Origin: an uncultured Lachnospiraceae bacterium
Lineage (GTDB): Bacteria > Bacillota > Clostridia > Lachnospirales > Lachnospiraceae
Length of the DNA stretch: 24,367 bases
Reading direction: 5' to 3'
Assembly (NCBI GenBank): GCA_937901625.1
Contig: CALDIE010000005.1
Span: 1-24,367 of the forward strand
Part shown: piece after piece, positions 1-6,798 of the stretch
Position numbering within the stretch: the stretch's first letter is position 1
How the letters are laid out: each line of letters starts with the position of its first letter
Notes under the pieces: generated by a model
Database searches by the model: none
What the model was told of the DNA's origin: nothing
The model's input: the letters and a program-made list of their open reading frames with translations, nothing else
Made by a program: the position numbers and the translations under genes

Positions 1-16
1 GACGCTCTTCCGATCT
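1..16. other. Residual Illumina adapter sequence at contig edge
   Basis: The first 16 bases (GACGCTCTTCCGATCT) equal the 3' end of the standard Illumina TruSeq adapter. On the minus strand the reading frame of the diguanylate cyclase gene runs straight into the complementary adapter sequence AGATCGGAAGAGCGTC. This is untrimmed library sequence left at the end of an assembled contig, so any residue translated from it is artificial. Confidence 0.93.
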
Positions 17-1223
17 TGTAGACATCGCAAATGATGCGGCAGCAACCCTTTAAGAACAGGTCTCCGGCGCTGTGGCCGTTGTTGTCATTGATCATCTTTA
101 GACCGTTGACATCGATCATCACGATAGCAAAGGGATCATTGTCCCCGGAAGCGATCGCTTCGTTAATCTCCTCACTCTTACGGTCAAAAGCCGCCTTGTT
201 TCCCACTTCGGTCAGAGCATCCCTGTACACATCCTTACTGATCTGTCCGATGATCTTTTCTTTATTTCTGGCCTCGTTTTCCGCCCGGCTCTTTTCTCTC
301 TGGATCGTCGTGATATCCTTGATGTAATCCACGATACGTAACTGCATGGATCGTATCGCATGGTAGATATCCTCGATCTCATCATGACTGTTGATATCTA
401 ACATCATCACGCCCGACTCTTCGTATGACTTATCTTCTCCCGGAGAGAATTTCTTCATCTCATCTGTGATCTGATCTAACGGCTTTACCACGATCCGGTT
501 TGCGAGGTAAACCGATATCGCCAGGACGATCGCCGTAAAAAGAAACGCGCCGATGATCATATATACAAGATTAAGATTTCGCTCCTTTACAACCTCTACC
601 ATGCTTACATCACATCCCACATGGCAGACAATATTTCCTTCCCGATCCAAAACAGGCGCATATCCGGAGCAGAGCCATCCCCAGTCACCATTGGAGATGG
701 TCGGTTCAACTCCCTGCGTTACATCGATTCCGTAGAATTCCGGTTCTCTCGGTTCCAGCTTCCCGGTTACATAAATCGGGGTGTCGAAGTCATCCATCAA
801 TACCATGTCATAGAGTGCGTGTTCATCTCCACACACAATGATATACAAGTATTGAATGTTGGGCATGTTGTCGAGATACCGTTGCAAGAGATTCCTTTCC
901 TCAACATACTCATCCCAAAGTCCTTCTTTTTTCAGATACTCCTCAATAACTTCTTCGTTGTCATTCTCTTCCGCCCAGTCGCGCAGCTCCCTGTATTCCT
1001 CGGAGGATACAACTTTTTTCAGGCGCACAAAAAATTCCGAATCCGTTAAGGACGCGAAATTCGTTGCTGTACTTTTCGACAGCCGCATAAAAAATTCGTC
1101 AATCTGATCAACATTGACACGGTAAGAGATAGTCGCAATACCTATAGTAGAACAAAGCACTGTGACGATCACAAAGATATACAGTTTCGCTCCGATGGAA
1201 AACTTACCTTTCCCTTGTTCCAT
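17..1223 (-). CDS. Membrane-bound GGDEF-family diguanylate cyclase, C-terminus missing
   Basis: My own translation of the minus strand gives about 402 genuine residues before the contig edge. A GGGGAG ribosome binding site lies about 10 bases before the ATG at 1223. Order of parts: short cytoplasmic N-terminus; membrane segment about residues 14-34; extracytoplasmic sensor region about 35-217; second membrane segment about 218-241; HAMP-like linker about 242-305; a charged helical stretch; then the start of a GGDEF domain. That start is recognisable by DALTEVGNKAAFD (335-347) and FAIVMIDVNGLKMINDNNGH (365-384), which hold the metal and substrate residues that precede the signature loop. The GGDEF motif itself lies beyond the edge, so catalytic competence cannot be judged. 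Such proteins sense an external signal and make cyclic di-GMP. The sensed ligand is unknown, and a degenerate GGDEF or an added EAL domain cannot be excluded. Confidence 0.88.
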
Positions 1224-1345
1224 ATCTGTACACTCCCCAATAATTTTGCCTCATCGATACCCAAAGGTAAAAGGGATGTATCATTGAATGCCTACATCCT
1301 ATATAAAATACTCTATCTTATTTTACATTTCTATGCAAGTGTGAT

Positions 1346-1446
1346 GTGACACGGGGACGTACTCGCGTGACACGGGGACGTACCTACTGTCACACGCATT
1401 ACGCGTGACAGTAGGTACGTCCCCATGTCACGCGTCCCCATGTCAC
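1346..1446. repeat. Nested copy of the 65-bp palindromic repeat
   Basis: A complete 65-bp palindrome occupies 1367-1431: two 27-bp arms around an 11-base loop. It is enclosed by an extra outer half-copy on each side (GTGACACGGGGACGTAC at 1346-1362 and GTCCCCATGTCAC at 1434-1446). The right arm reads CCCCATGTCAC against CGGGG on the left, so one pair is C-A on this strand and G-U on the other. It lies eight bases past the kptA stop and fills most of the gap to the next gene. It could act as a transcription stop, but no T-tract follows. Confidence 0.9.
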
Positions 1447-1453
1447 GCCGGTT

Positions 1454-1993
1454 TCATCCACTTATTTTTTCCATATATTGTACCGGCACTGCCTTGATCA
1501 GCCACACGCCGTTAACGGATCTGTAGAACACATATCCGTCCCGATGCATTTCGCCGCTTCGAATGCGGTACACCACAAGTTGACCTTGACGCTTTCCGAC
1601 CTTCTCGGCTGTTTCACAATCCGGGAAAAGATGCACATAAAGTCTGGATTTGGGGATCAATCCTTCGCGATCGATCGCCTCCTCAAATTTCGTTGCCGTA
1701 CCGTGGAAAAGGATCTCCGGCGGTTCCGCCTCCTCAAGCTCCACATCCACCGGAATGGAATGCCCCTGGTTGGCTCTGATCAGCGTTTTATCATCATTAA
1801 AGGAATACCGCTGTTTCTCGTCCTCTCTTACTATCCTCTCCAGATCTTCCATCGTGATCGGGTACTTCTCGCTCACGCCCTTGATCAGGTCATGTACATC
1901 CGCCCATCCGTGTTCATCGAGGGTGATACCGATCACCGACGGTTTGTGCCTTAAGATTAGTGAAATATATTTGCTGGTGTCAGTGTCTGACAT
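1454..1993 (-). CDS. kptA: RNA 2'-phosphotransferase (Tpt1/KptA family)
   Basis: The 179-residue product is the normal size for bacterial KptA. Family motifs are present in order: SLILRHKP (11-18), the RANQGHS motif at 73-79, LFHGTA (95-100), an R117-containing segment leading to YVHLF (119-123), and the C-terminal FYRSVNGVWLIKAVP (156-170). Tpt1 enzymes use NAD+ to remove a 2'-phosphate from RNA, releasing ADP-ribose 1'',2''-cyclic phosphate. In bacteria, which lack the fungal tRNA splicing route, the true substrate is uncertain. An AAGGAGGAG site about 9 bases upstream fixes the ATG. Many homologues have VHLS where this protein has VHLF, a mild departure. It probably shares a transcript with the fluoride channel gene 57 bases upstream and is followed at once by a palindromic repeat. 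Confidence 0.93.
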   Translation of the reverse strand: MSDTDTSKYISLILRHKPSVIGITLDEHGWADVHDLIKGVSEKYPITMEDLERIVREDEKQRYSFNDDKTLIRANQGHSIPVDVELEEAEPPEILFHGTATKFEEAIDREGLIPKSRLYVHLFPDCETAEKVGKRQGQLVVYRIRSGEMHRDGYVFYRSVNGVWLIKAVPVQYMEKISG

Positions 1994-2050
1994 TTGTTGT
2001 TCTCCTCCTTATGAAATTTCCTTGACATTCGTTTCTCCCAAAATCCAATC

Positions 2051-2416
2051 TCATTTACCCGCCAACAATTCTACCCCGAATATGACGGCACATCCAACAA
2101 TAATGCTCAATATCGTATACAAAAATGCTATTCCCATATGCCCACCTTTAATAAGATCCGTCGTCTCTAATGCAAATGTTGAAAAGGTTGTAAAACCTCC
2201 GCATAAGCCAACCTTCAAAAACAGAATCCACTTCTGGTCTATATTCGTATTCTTCGCAGCCAATACGGTTATTACACCTATTGCCAAACAACCTATAACA
2301 TTTATTGCGAATGTCTTTATAGGAAAAACCGTATTCTCGCTAATATGTATTTTCCCGATCAGATACCGAAGCACTGCTCCGATAAATCCTCCTGCACCTA
2401 CTGCTAATATGTCCAT
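2051..2416 (-). CDS. crcB: Fluoride ion channel FluC/CrcB
   Basis: The protein is a small four-helix membrane protein of 121 residues when started at ATG 2416. That start has a GGGGAGG site 8 bases upstream. A 15-residue longer reading from 2461 lacks a ribosome binding site and begins with hydrophilic residues unlike the family, so I reject it. Visible motifs are GGFIGAVLRYL near the N-terminus, TFAINVIGCLAIG in the second helix and GLCGGFTTFSTF in the third, which carries the central sodium site and the phenylalanine box lining the fluoride pore. FluC works as an antiparallel dual-topology dimer that lets fluoride leave the cell. Only one copy is present, so a homodimer is expected. I looked for the usual fluoride riboswitch upstream and did not recognise one; instead a hairpin with a T-run lies 76 bases upstream. 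Confidence 0.94.
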   Translation of the reverse strand: MDILAVGAGGFIGAVLRYLIGKIHISENTVFPIKTFAINVIGCLAIGVITVLAAKNTNIDQKWILFLKVGLCGGFTTFSTFALETTDLIKGGHMGIAFLYTILSIIVGCAVIFGVELLAGK

Positions 2417-2491
2417 TTCCGATACCTCCCCGCTCGTTGCATCCACAATAATCTTTCTCATCTATTCTACAATATCATACTACATGTACCA

Positions 2492-2515
2492 AAAAAGGGA
2501 CATAATGTCCCTTTT
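2492..2515 (-). terminator. Hairpin with T-run between the DegV gene and crcB
   Basis: On the minus strand a 10-bp perfect stem (arms 2493-2502 and 2506-2515, loop of three) is followed by a run of T, the classic intrinsic terminator layout. It would end transcripts coming from the DegV gene, or act as an attenuator in the crcB leader. I cannot tell which from sequence alone. Confidence 0.7.
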
Positions 2516-2572
2516 CACTTTTGAGTTCCCGGTACCCCCGATCCATCCATCCCCCGATATTCATAATATTTA

Positions 2573-2612
2573 AGGAACTGTTCATAAATAACTTTGCAAT
2601 TTGACGCAGGGC
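2573..2612. repeat. Left-end fragment of the MITE-like element
   Basis: These 40 bases are identical to 18788-18827, the left end of the 163-bp element beside larE. The identity ends exactly where the palindromic repeat begins at 2613. The right half of the element is absent from the following sequence, so this is a truncated copy. Confidence 0.92.
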
Positions 2613-2680
2613 GTGACACGGGGACGTACCTACTGTCACACGCATTACGCGTGACAGTAGGTACGTCCCCGTGTCACGCC
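2610..2680. repeat. 65-bp palindromic repeat, copy 2
   Basis: The arms are perfectly complementary, including the flanking GGC/GCC (2610-2612 and 2678-2680). The 11-base loop ACGCATTACGC is the same as in the copy at 1367-1431. It ends seven bases before the stop codon of the DegV gene, so it sits just downstream of that minus-strand gene. The left boundary abuts a fragment of a second repeat element. Confidence 0.93.
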
Positions 2681-2687
2681 GGTCACA

Positions 2688-3560
2688 TTAGCGGTTGGAG
2701 CCCCAGTAGAGGAGGGCGAGCATGCCGGGACCGGTGTGGGCGCCGATGACGGGACCGATTTCGACGATGCTGATGTCAGCATCGGGGAAACGGGCAGCGA
2801 CCTTCTCCTTAAATTCTTCTGCTCTTTCGAGGCAATCGCCGTGGCCGATCAGGACTCTTGTTCCGATCTCGGGTTTCCATCCCTGCTCCATTTTTTCAAG
2901 TTTCATCCTCATGGCTTTGTTGTTGCCTCTGGGCTTTGCCATGACAGAGAGCATACCTTTTTCATCTACATGGAGCAAAGGCTTGATGTTGAGTATGGTG
3001 CCGGCAAAAGCTTCCGTGACAGAAACTCTGCCACCATGAAGTAAATGTTCAAACTGATCCACCGTAAACCAGTGACATACCTCCTGACGGTGGTCAATCG
3101 ACCATTGTACAAGTTCGTCATAACTTAACCCTTCCGCTTGCTTTCTTGCTGCTTCCAGAACAAAGAAGCCTTCACCCAAAGCGGCGCAAAGGGTGTCTAT
3201 AACAGTGATCCTCCTTTCGGGATAACGATCTCTTAATTCATCCGCGCTGATCATAGCGTTATGTATAGTACTGGACATTCCCGAAGAAAAACACAGGTAG
3301 ATGATATCCATACCATCTTTTAAACAAGGTTCAAAATATTTCGTGTACGTATCCGGGTTGATCGCCGTAGTGGAAGCAAATTGCCCGGCTTCAAGCATTT
3401 TGTAGAAGTCATTGACATCCAGATTACCCCCCGTTCCGTAAAGATAATCTGTATCGCCGACCGCAACCGGCATCGGTATGATTACGGCTTCCGGCAAGCC
3501 CTTCATCGCATCCTCGTTAAGGTCGCTCGTCGCATCCGTAAATATACGATAATTGTTCAT
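2688..3560 (-). CDS. DegV family fatty-acid-binding protein
   Basis: The 290-residue product matches the DegV/EDD fold along its length: FTDATSDLNEDAM at 7-19 (the N-terminal phosphate or fatty-acid head-group loop), a STTAINPD-type segment near 63-70 and CFSSGMSSTI near 90-99. The typical HLLHGGRVS follows in the middle, and GPVIGAHTGPGMLALLYWG at the C-terminus. Family members bind a single long-chain fatty acid, and some act as FakB, presenting it to a FakA kinase. No fakA is visible here, so a FakB role is only possible. GAGGA about 8 bases upstream supports the ATG at 3560. The gene lies 36 bases after the flavodoxin gene on the same strand, consistent with one operon with 3597-4670. Confidence 0.93.
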   Translation of the reverse strand: MNNYRIFTDATSDLNEDAMKGLPEAVIIPMPVAVGDTDYLYGTGGNLDVNDFYKMLEAGQFASTTAINPDTYTKYFEPCLKDGMDIIYLCFSSGMSSTIHNAMISADELRDRYPERRITVIDTLCAALGEGFFVLEAARKQAEGLSYDELVQWSIDHRQEVCHWFTVDQFEHLLHGGRVSVTEAFAGTILNIKPLLHVDEKGMLSVMAKPRGNNKAMRMKLEKMEQGWKPEIGTRVLIGHGDCLERAEEFKEKVAARFPDADISIVEIGPVIGAHTGPGMLALLYWGSNR

Positions 3561-3596
3561 TTAAATATCCTCGAATCTTTTGCAATTTGGGTATTT

Positions 3597-4022
3597 CTAT
3601 AGTGTTACCGAATTAGCCTCAACAGCTTTTCTCGCAAAGGTCTTTACCGCCTTGATTTCCTTATCACCTGGCTTTCCCTTGTGAAGCGGTCCGAATTCTC
3701 CTTTACATGCATATTCCTCCTCAGCGAGCGTAATCCCCCTTAATTTTAACAGTTTTTCTATATGCGAATATGTGGATTTGACGATCGCGGTCGTGCTGAA
3801 ATTGTAGACAACACCTATTTTTTTGATGTTATCCGATATAAATTTCCGGACATGTTCATCCACGCCATAGGCGTAGATCGCACTGCCAAGGAAAAGTATA
3901 TCCGTATCTTCCTCCAACGGCTTATCCACGGTTTCAGCGGGAACGTCCAATTCCTCGCCGATCGCCTCCGCGAGTTTTTTTGTGTTACCTCCTCTTGAAA
4001 AATATCTAATCGCAATCTTCAT
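3597..4022 (-). CDS. Flavodoxin-like protein
   Basis: This 141-residue protein begins with MKIAIRYFSRGGNTKKLAEAI, where the SRGGNTKK loop fits the flavodoxin phosphate-binding loop that holds FMN. It continues with LFLGSAIYAYGVDEHVRKFI, the usual second flavin-contact region, and ends with a PGDKEIKAVKTFARKA helix typical of the flavodoxin-like family in Clostridia. It is probably a cytoplasmic FMN electron carrier or small oxidoreductase; the redox partner is unknown. An AGAGG site about 8 bases upstream supports the ATG. It is 12 bases downstream of the CmpB-like gene, so the two are likely co-transcribed and controlled by the divergent TetR-type regulator. Confidence 0.88.
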   Translation of the reverse strand: MKIAIRYFSRGGNTKKLAEAIGEELDVPAETVDKPLEEDTDILFLGSAIYAYGVDEHVRKFISDNIKKIGVVYNFSTTAIVKSTYSHIEKLLKLRGITLAEEEYACKGEFGPLHKGKPGDKEIKAVKTFARKAVEANSVTL

Positions 4023-4034
4023 TTTTTCAACCTC

Positions 4035-4670
4035 TCATATGGAATTATACCTGTGCACCTCGACTCTTCTTGCCCCTCTCTCCGTGCTTTTCTCGATTTT
4101 CCATTTCACATTCGGTCCCCTCTTCTTATACATCGCGCAAAATGAAACCACCATATCCACGGTGCAGGCACCTAAGACCGCCGCGCAGATCACTTGCGTC
4201 ACTATTGTTTCATATTGCTCGGTCATTCTGATAAGAACCGGAAAAACATTTTCTATGACAAGGCATATGATCGCCGAAAATCCAAGCGACGTCGGCAGCG
4301 ATGTGTACTTCGTCAGATGGAAGGGGATCCATTCGTAGTTCCAGTATTCGAATCCGCAGATGCGCTCAACAAGCGTTCCCAATGCGATCTCGCCTGCGCT
4401 TACGATCACCGTCACCATAAAATAATAAAACCATCTTCCATCTTTTTCAATCCGCCACTTTCCCAGTATCTCAACCTCCTGTGGCGTTCCGATCATAAAA
4501 TAGATTGCAACAACAAACAACCCGTACCCTAAAAGGAACGGAAGAGTCATATTTCTGTTATCAATGTACCCCTTTGTTATTGCCAACCATATGTTCTCAA
4601 CGACAAAACCCAGAAATGAGATTGCAAGAATCATCACCCCGAGAGAAAACAGTTTGATTCCATTTCCCAT
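4035..4670 (-). CDS. CmpB-like multi-pass membrane protein (putative ABC-transporter type IV family)
   Basis: Started at ATG 4670 the protein has 211 residues. GAGGAG lies 10 bases upstream of that ATG, whereas the longer reading from 4742 begins inside a tandem DNA repeat and is rejected. Several hydrophobic helices are visible. Two halves carry the family pattern of a glycine-glutamate pair followed by an asparagine-rich turn: FLGFVVENIWLAITKG then NRNMTLPFLLGYG, and later GEIALGTLVERICGFEYWNY. This resembles the family named putative ABC-transporter type IV (CmpB), whose transport function is not established. The C-terminus is basic and cytoplasmic in appearance. It is the first gene of a probable three-gene operon with flavodoxin and DegV, opposite a TetR regulator. 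Confidence 0.78.
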   Translation of the reverse strand: MGNGIKLFSLGVMILAISFLGFVVENIWLAITKGYIDNRNMTLPFLLGYGLFVVAIYFMIGTPQEVEILGKWRIEKDGRWFYYFMVTVIVSAGEIALGTLVERICGFEYWNYEWIPFHLTKYTSLPTSLGFSAIICLVIENVFPVLIRMTEQYETIVTQVICAAVLGACTVDMVVSFCAMYKKRGPNVKWKIEKSTERGARRVEVHRYNSI

Positions 4671-4705
4671 TGCGATCACTCTCCTCACCTGTTTACATAT
4701 CATTT

Positions 4706-4749
4706 GTATAGAATGCAACTGTCTCATTCGTATAGAATGCAACTGTCTC
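4706..4749. repeat. Two tandem 20-base direct repeats between divergent genes
   Basis: The unit GTATAGAATGCAACTGTCTC occurs at 4706-4725 and 4730-4749, a spacing of 24 bases. It lies between the CmpB-like gene and the TetR gene. On the minus strand each unit ends with a TATAC sequence resembling a -10 box. The repeat could be a regulator site or a simple local duplication. Confidence 0.85.
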
Positions 4750-4778
4750 TTGACTTTATGGTGTTACAAGCGTAACAT
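4750..4778 (+). promoter_or_regulatory. Candidate promoter for the TetR-type regulator
   Basis: TTGACT at 4750-4755 is followed after exactly 17 bases by TAACAT at 4773-4778. The -35 box is good and the -10 box is fair. The first operator-like palindrome lies across the spacer and -10 box, as expected for autorepression. Confidence 0.45.
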
Positions 4779-4802
4779 CATTTTTAATGATACAAGTGTA
4801 AC
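4763..4802. promoter_or_regulatory. Twin operator-like palindromes, probable TetR binding sites
   Basis: GTTACAAGCGTAAC (4763-4776) is a palindrome with 5-bp arms. GATACAAGTGTAAC (4789-4802) is the same motif with few changes. Their centres are 26 bp apart, so they face a similar side of the helix, and both lie between the divergent CmpB-like and TetR genes. This placement fits a TetR-family repressor controlling both directions. The assignment is inference from position and symmetry. Confidence 0.55.
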
Positions 4803-4874
4803 ACCGCACACTACCACGGTCAATAGGAGTGCGGCGCAGTGTGACAGAGAGGAGTTGAATGTAACATCCGATTT

Positions 4875-4959
4875 GTGACATGGGGACGTACCTACTGTCA
4901 CACGCATTGCGCGTGACAGTAGGTACGTCCCCGTGTCACACCGTGTCACACCATGTCAC
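4875..4959. repeat. 65-bp palindromic repeat, copy 3, with extra GTGTCAC tails
   Basis: The core palindrome is 4875-4939. The left arm has GTGACATGGGG where other copies have GTGACACGGGG, leaving a T-G wobble opposite CCCCGTGTCAC. Two extra short tails, ACCGTGTCAC and ACCATGTCAC, follow at 4940-4959. They end just before the AGGAG ribosome binding site of the TetR gene, so the element occupies that gene's leader. Confidence 0.92.
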
Positions 4960-4972
4960 AAGGAGAAATTCT

Positions 4973-5527
4973 ATGGCTAAATCAATCGATTCAAAAGATA
5001 AAAAACATCCGTCAAATAACGAAGCAAACCTGCTTACCAGAGAAGCAATCTGCACGGCATTGCTGTATTTGCTGGAAACCAAAGATTTTGAAAGCATAAC
5101 GATAACAGAACTGGTTAAAAAGGCCGGTGTATCGAGACAATCCTTTTACAGGAATTATACTTCCAAGGAAGACATCGTGATCGAGATCGAGGAGAAGATC
5201 CTGACATCCCTTTCGGATTCCCTGATCAATGCCAGATATTCCGGCAACCTGCGCCGCTGGATATACGACATATTTTGCTTTGTAAAAGAGAATCAGAAAC
5301 TGGTCTCCGTCCTTTATAAGGCAAAACTCTTTGATATACTCTTCCCCGAAGCTCCTTTCGTGATAGAAAACCAGATGTCTGCGACCGACACGCAGACGCA
5401 CTACCTCGTCATCGGCAGTTTTGGAGCACTAAGATCCATCGGCGAAGAGTGGTTCACCTCCGGAATGAAGGAAAGCTGCGAGGAAATGGCGGATATTTGC
5501 ATGATGTACAATGTTATGGGAATGTAA
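4973..5527 (+). CDS. TetR/AcrR-family transcriptional regulator
   Basis: The 184-residue protein starts at ATG 4973, seven bases after AGGAG. A longer reading from 4880 would add about 31 residues translated from a palindromic repeat and is not credible. The N-terminal helix-turn-helix is clear: TREAICTALLYLLETKDFESI followed by ITELVKKAGVSRQSFYRNY and TSKEDIV, the TetR signature. The C-terminal two thirds are helical, as expected for an inducer pocket and dimer interface, with a C-terminal region (LVIGSFGALRSIGEEWFTSGM) typical of the TetR_C group in Firmicutes. It faces the CmpB-like/flavodoxin operon across a region with two palindromes, so it probably represses that operon and itself. The inducer cannot be inferred. 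A palindromic repeat begins four bases past its stop. Confidence 0.92.
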   Translation: MAKSIDSKDKKHPSNNEANLLTREAICTALLYLLETKDFESITITELVKKAGVSRQSFYRNYTSKEDIVIEIEEKILTSLSDSLINARYSGNLRRWIYDIFCFVKENQKLVSVLYKAKLFDILFPEAPFVIENQMSATDTQTHYLVIGSFGALRSIGEEWFTSGMKESCEEMADICMMYNVMGM

Positions 5528-5530
5528 TTT

Positions 5531-5595
5531 GTGACACGGGGACGTACCTACTGTCACGCGCAGTGCGTGTGACAGTAGGTACGTCCCCGTGTCAC
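5531..5595. repeat. 65-bp palindromic repeat, copy 4, between convergent tetR-type gene and jetD
   Basis: Perfect 27-bp arms flank the loop GCGCAGTGCGT. The element fills the whole gap between two convergent genes: it starts four bases after the TetR stop, and its right end supplies the TGA stop codon of jetD, read TTG-TGA-CAC on the minus strand. A hairpin here could work as a bidirectional transcription stop, although there is no long T-tract. Confidence 0.93.
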
Positions 5596-6794
5596 AATTC
5601 CAACGCCTTTACCGATTCCTGTTCTACCTTACAGTCGTTTTGAAGCATGTACTCCAAAACATCCTTATAGGATGATAAAGAACCGTTTATTTTTTCAGAG
5701 ATCACCTTTCTGTCCCAAGCAGTTAAAGGTTTATACAAGCCGGTCCGATAAAATTCATCCAGTGTCTTAACATCCATAAGGAACGGTTCAAACGGGATCT
5801 GTGTTTTTGCTTTCAGATTTTCGAGTATCAAAAATCCGTATACGTCTAGGTCTCCCTCATGCAGATACCGGATATCCTTGTTGCTCTCATATATTTTCTC
5901 CAACAGCCTTTGCTTTGAAGCATTGTGATAGCCTCCCAGATAGATATACACGGCTTCCTTTTCGTCGCAGTCATGATACGTCGTCAGATTCTCTACGGTT
6001 ATGACTCTGTCACTGTTAATCTTAATCTCCCTTATATCGGCCAAAGAATCATTCGCGAACGCAATCCCGCCCTTCATCTCTATCAAGTGAATCTCCGACG
6101 AAGCAAAGCTTATTATCGCGTCACCTTTTATGAGCACATAAGTGGGATTCTCGTATAAATTATAAAAACCAAGGATTCCATCCTTTTCCACAACATCATC
6201 CGTATAATCAAATAAGATGCTCTCCACCGTGGAGCGATATTCCTTTTGAAATCTTTTTGAGTCTTTAAACAACGCAGTCGAAAAGTTACGGATATATGTT
6301 TCACTTTCAAGTTTCGTTATCCTGTCTATGATCCTTAAAACTACGGCAAGTCTTTGTGCATCAAATCCCAGATCATAAGGCAGTTTTTTATATGCGTTTG
6401 TCTGCTCGGTGAAATCGTAAATGACCTTAAGAGCCGGATCGCCCGCCCCATCTTTTGCTGCCTCCAGTACGCTTCTCACTTTTTCGCATTGTTCGGGTAT
6501 GCTGCTCCTTTTCAAAAAAACATAGGCACTGTCAACATTCGCGATATTTAATCTGACTTTCGAATACTCTCCGGTCGGCTTTTTATCTGCTGTCACATAG
6601 CCGGCCTCCGTACTCTTCTCTATCGCAAGGTTTATATCTATATATTTCTCATGGTCATACCTGTCGGCATAAGCCGGGTATACTTTAGCAACATCGATTT
6701 GTATGGAACGCAATTCCTTCGGATCTCTCAAATATCCGTTTCTGCGCTCATACATATCCAACAGGCGGCTTACAATGTCCTTACCGTAATCCAT
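5592..6794 (-). CDS. jetD: Wadjet nuclease subunit JetD (TOPRIM)
   Basis: This 400-residue protein is the last gene of the Wadjet operon. Its C-terminal half carries the TOPRIM marks of the JetD/DUF2220 family: DRVITVENLTTYH with the conserved Glu at 268, YLGGYHNASKQRLL (286-298), and HEGDLDVYGFLIL (312-324) with the metal-binding D-x-D pair at 315 and 317. The N-terminal half is a mixed helical region expected to dock on the complex. In characterised Wadjet systems JetD cuts plasmid DNA after the SMC motor has extruded it, and it shares ancestry with topoisomerase VI and Spo11 nucleases. The ATG lies four bases past the jetC stop, with AAGGA inside the end of jetC, so translation is coupled. 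All catalytic residues I can identify are present. The stop codon is contributed by a palindromic repeat. Confidence 0.92.
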   Translation of the reverse strand: MDYGKDIVSRLLDMYERRNGYLRDPKELRSIQIDVAKVYPAYADRYDHEKYIDINLAIEKSTEAGYVTADKKPTGEYSKVRLNIANVDSAYVFLKRSSIPEQCEKVRSVLEAAKDGAGDPALKVIYDFTEQTNAYKKLPYDLGFDAQRLAVVLRIIDRITKLESETYIRNFSTALFKDSKRFQKEYRSTVESILFDYTDDVVEKDGILGFYNLYENPTYVLIKGDAIISFASSEIHLIEMKGGIAFANDSLADIREIKINSDRVITVENLTTYHDCDEKEAVYIYLGGYHNASKQRLLEKIYESNKDIRYLHEGDLDVYGFLILENLKAKTQIPFEPFLMDVKTLDEFYRTGLYKPLTAWDRKVISEKINGSLSSYKDVLEYMLQNDCKVEQESVKALEL

Positions 6795-6798
6795 TCAC

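Noticed and set aside
621..1107. Plus-strand ORFs inside the diguanylate cyclase gene
   Set aside because: They are antisense shadows of a clearly protein-like minus-strand frame with a sensor domain, HAMP and GGDEF start.
2417..2570. Fluoride riboswitch in front of crcB
   Set aside because: I looked for the conserved core of the crcB motif on the minus strand and did not find it; only a terminator-like hairpin is present.
4764..4949. Small minus-strand ORF of 61 codons
   Set aside because: It is mostly translated palindromic repeat and intergenic DNA, with no ribosome binding site and no protein-like pattern.
1346..5595. Regularly recurring palindromes as a CRISPR array
   Set aside because: Copies are kilobases apart, between ordinary genes, with no spacers of constant size and no cas genes.
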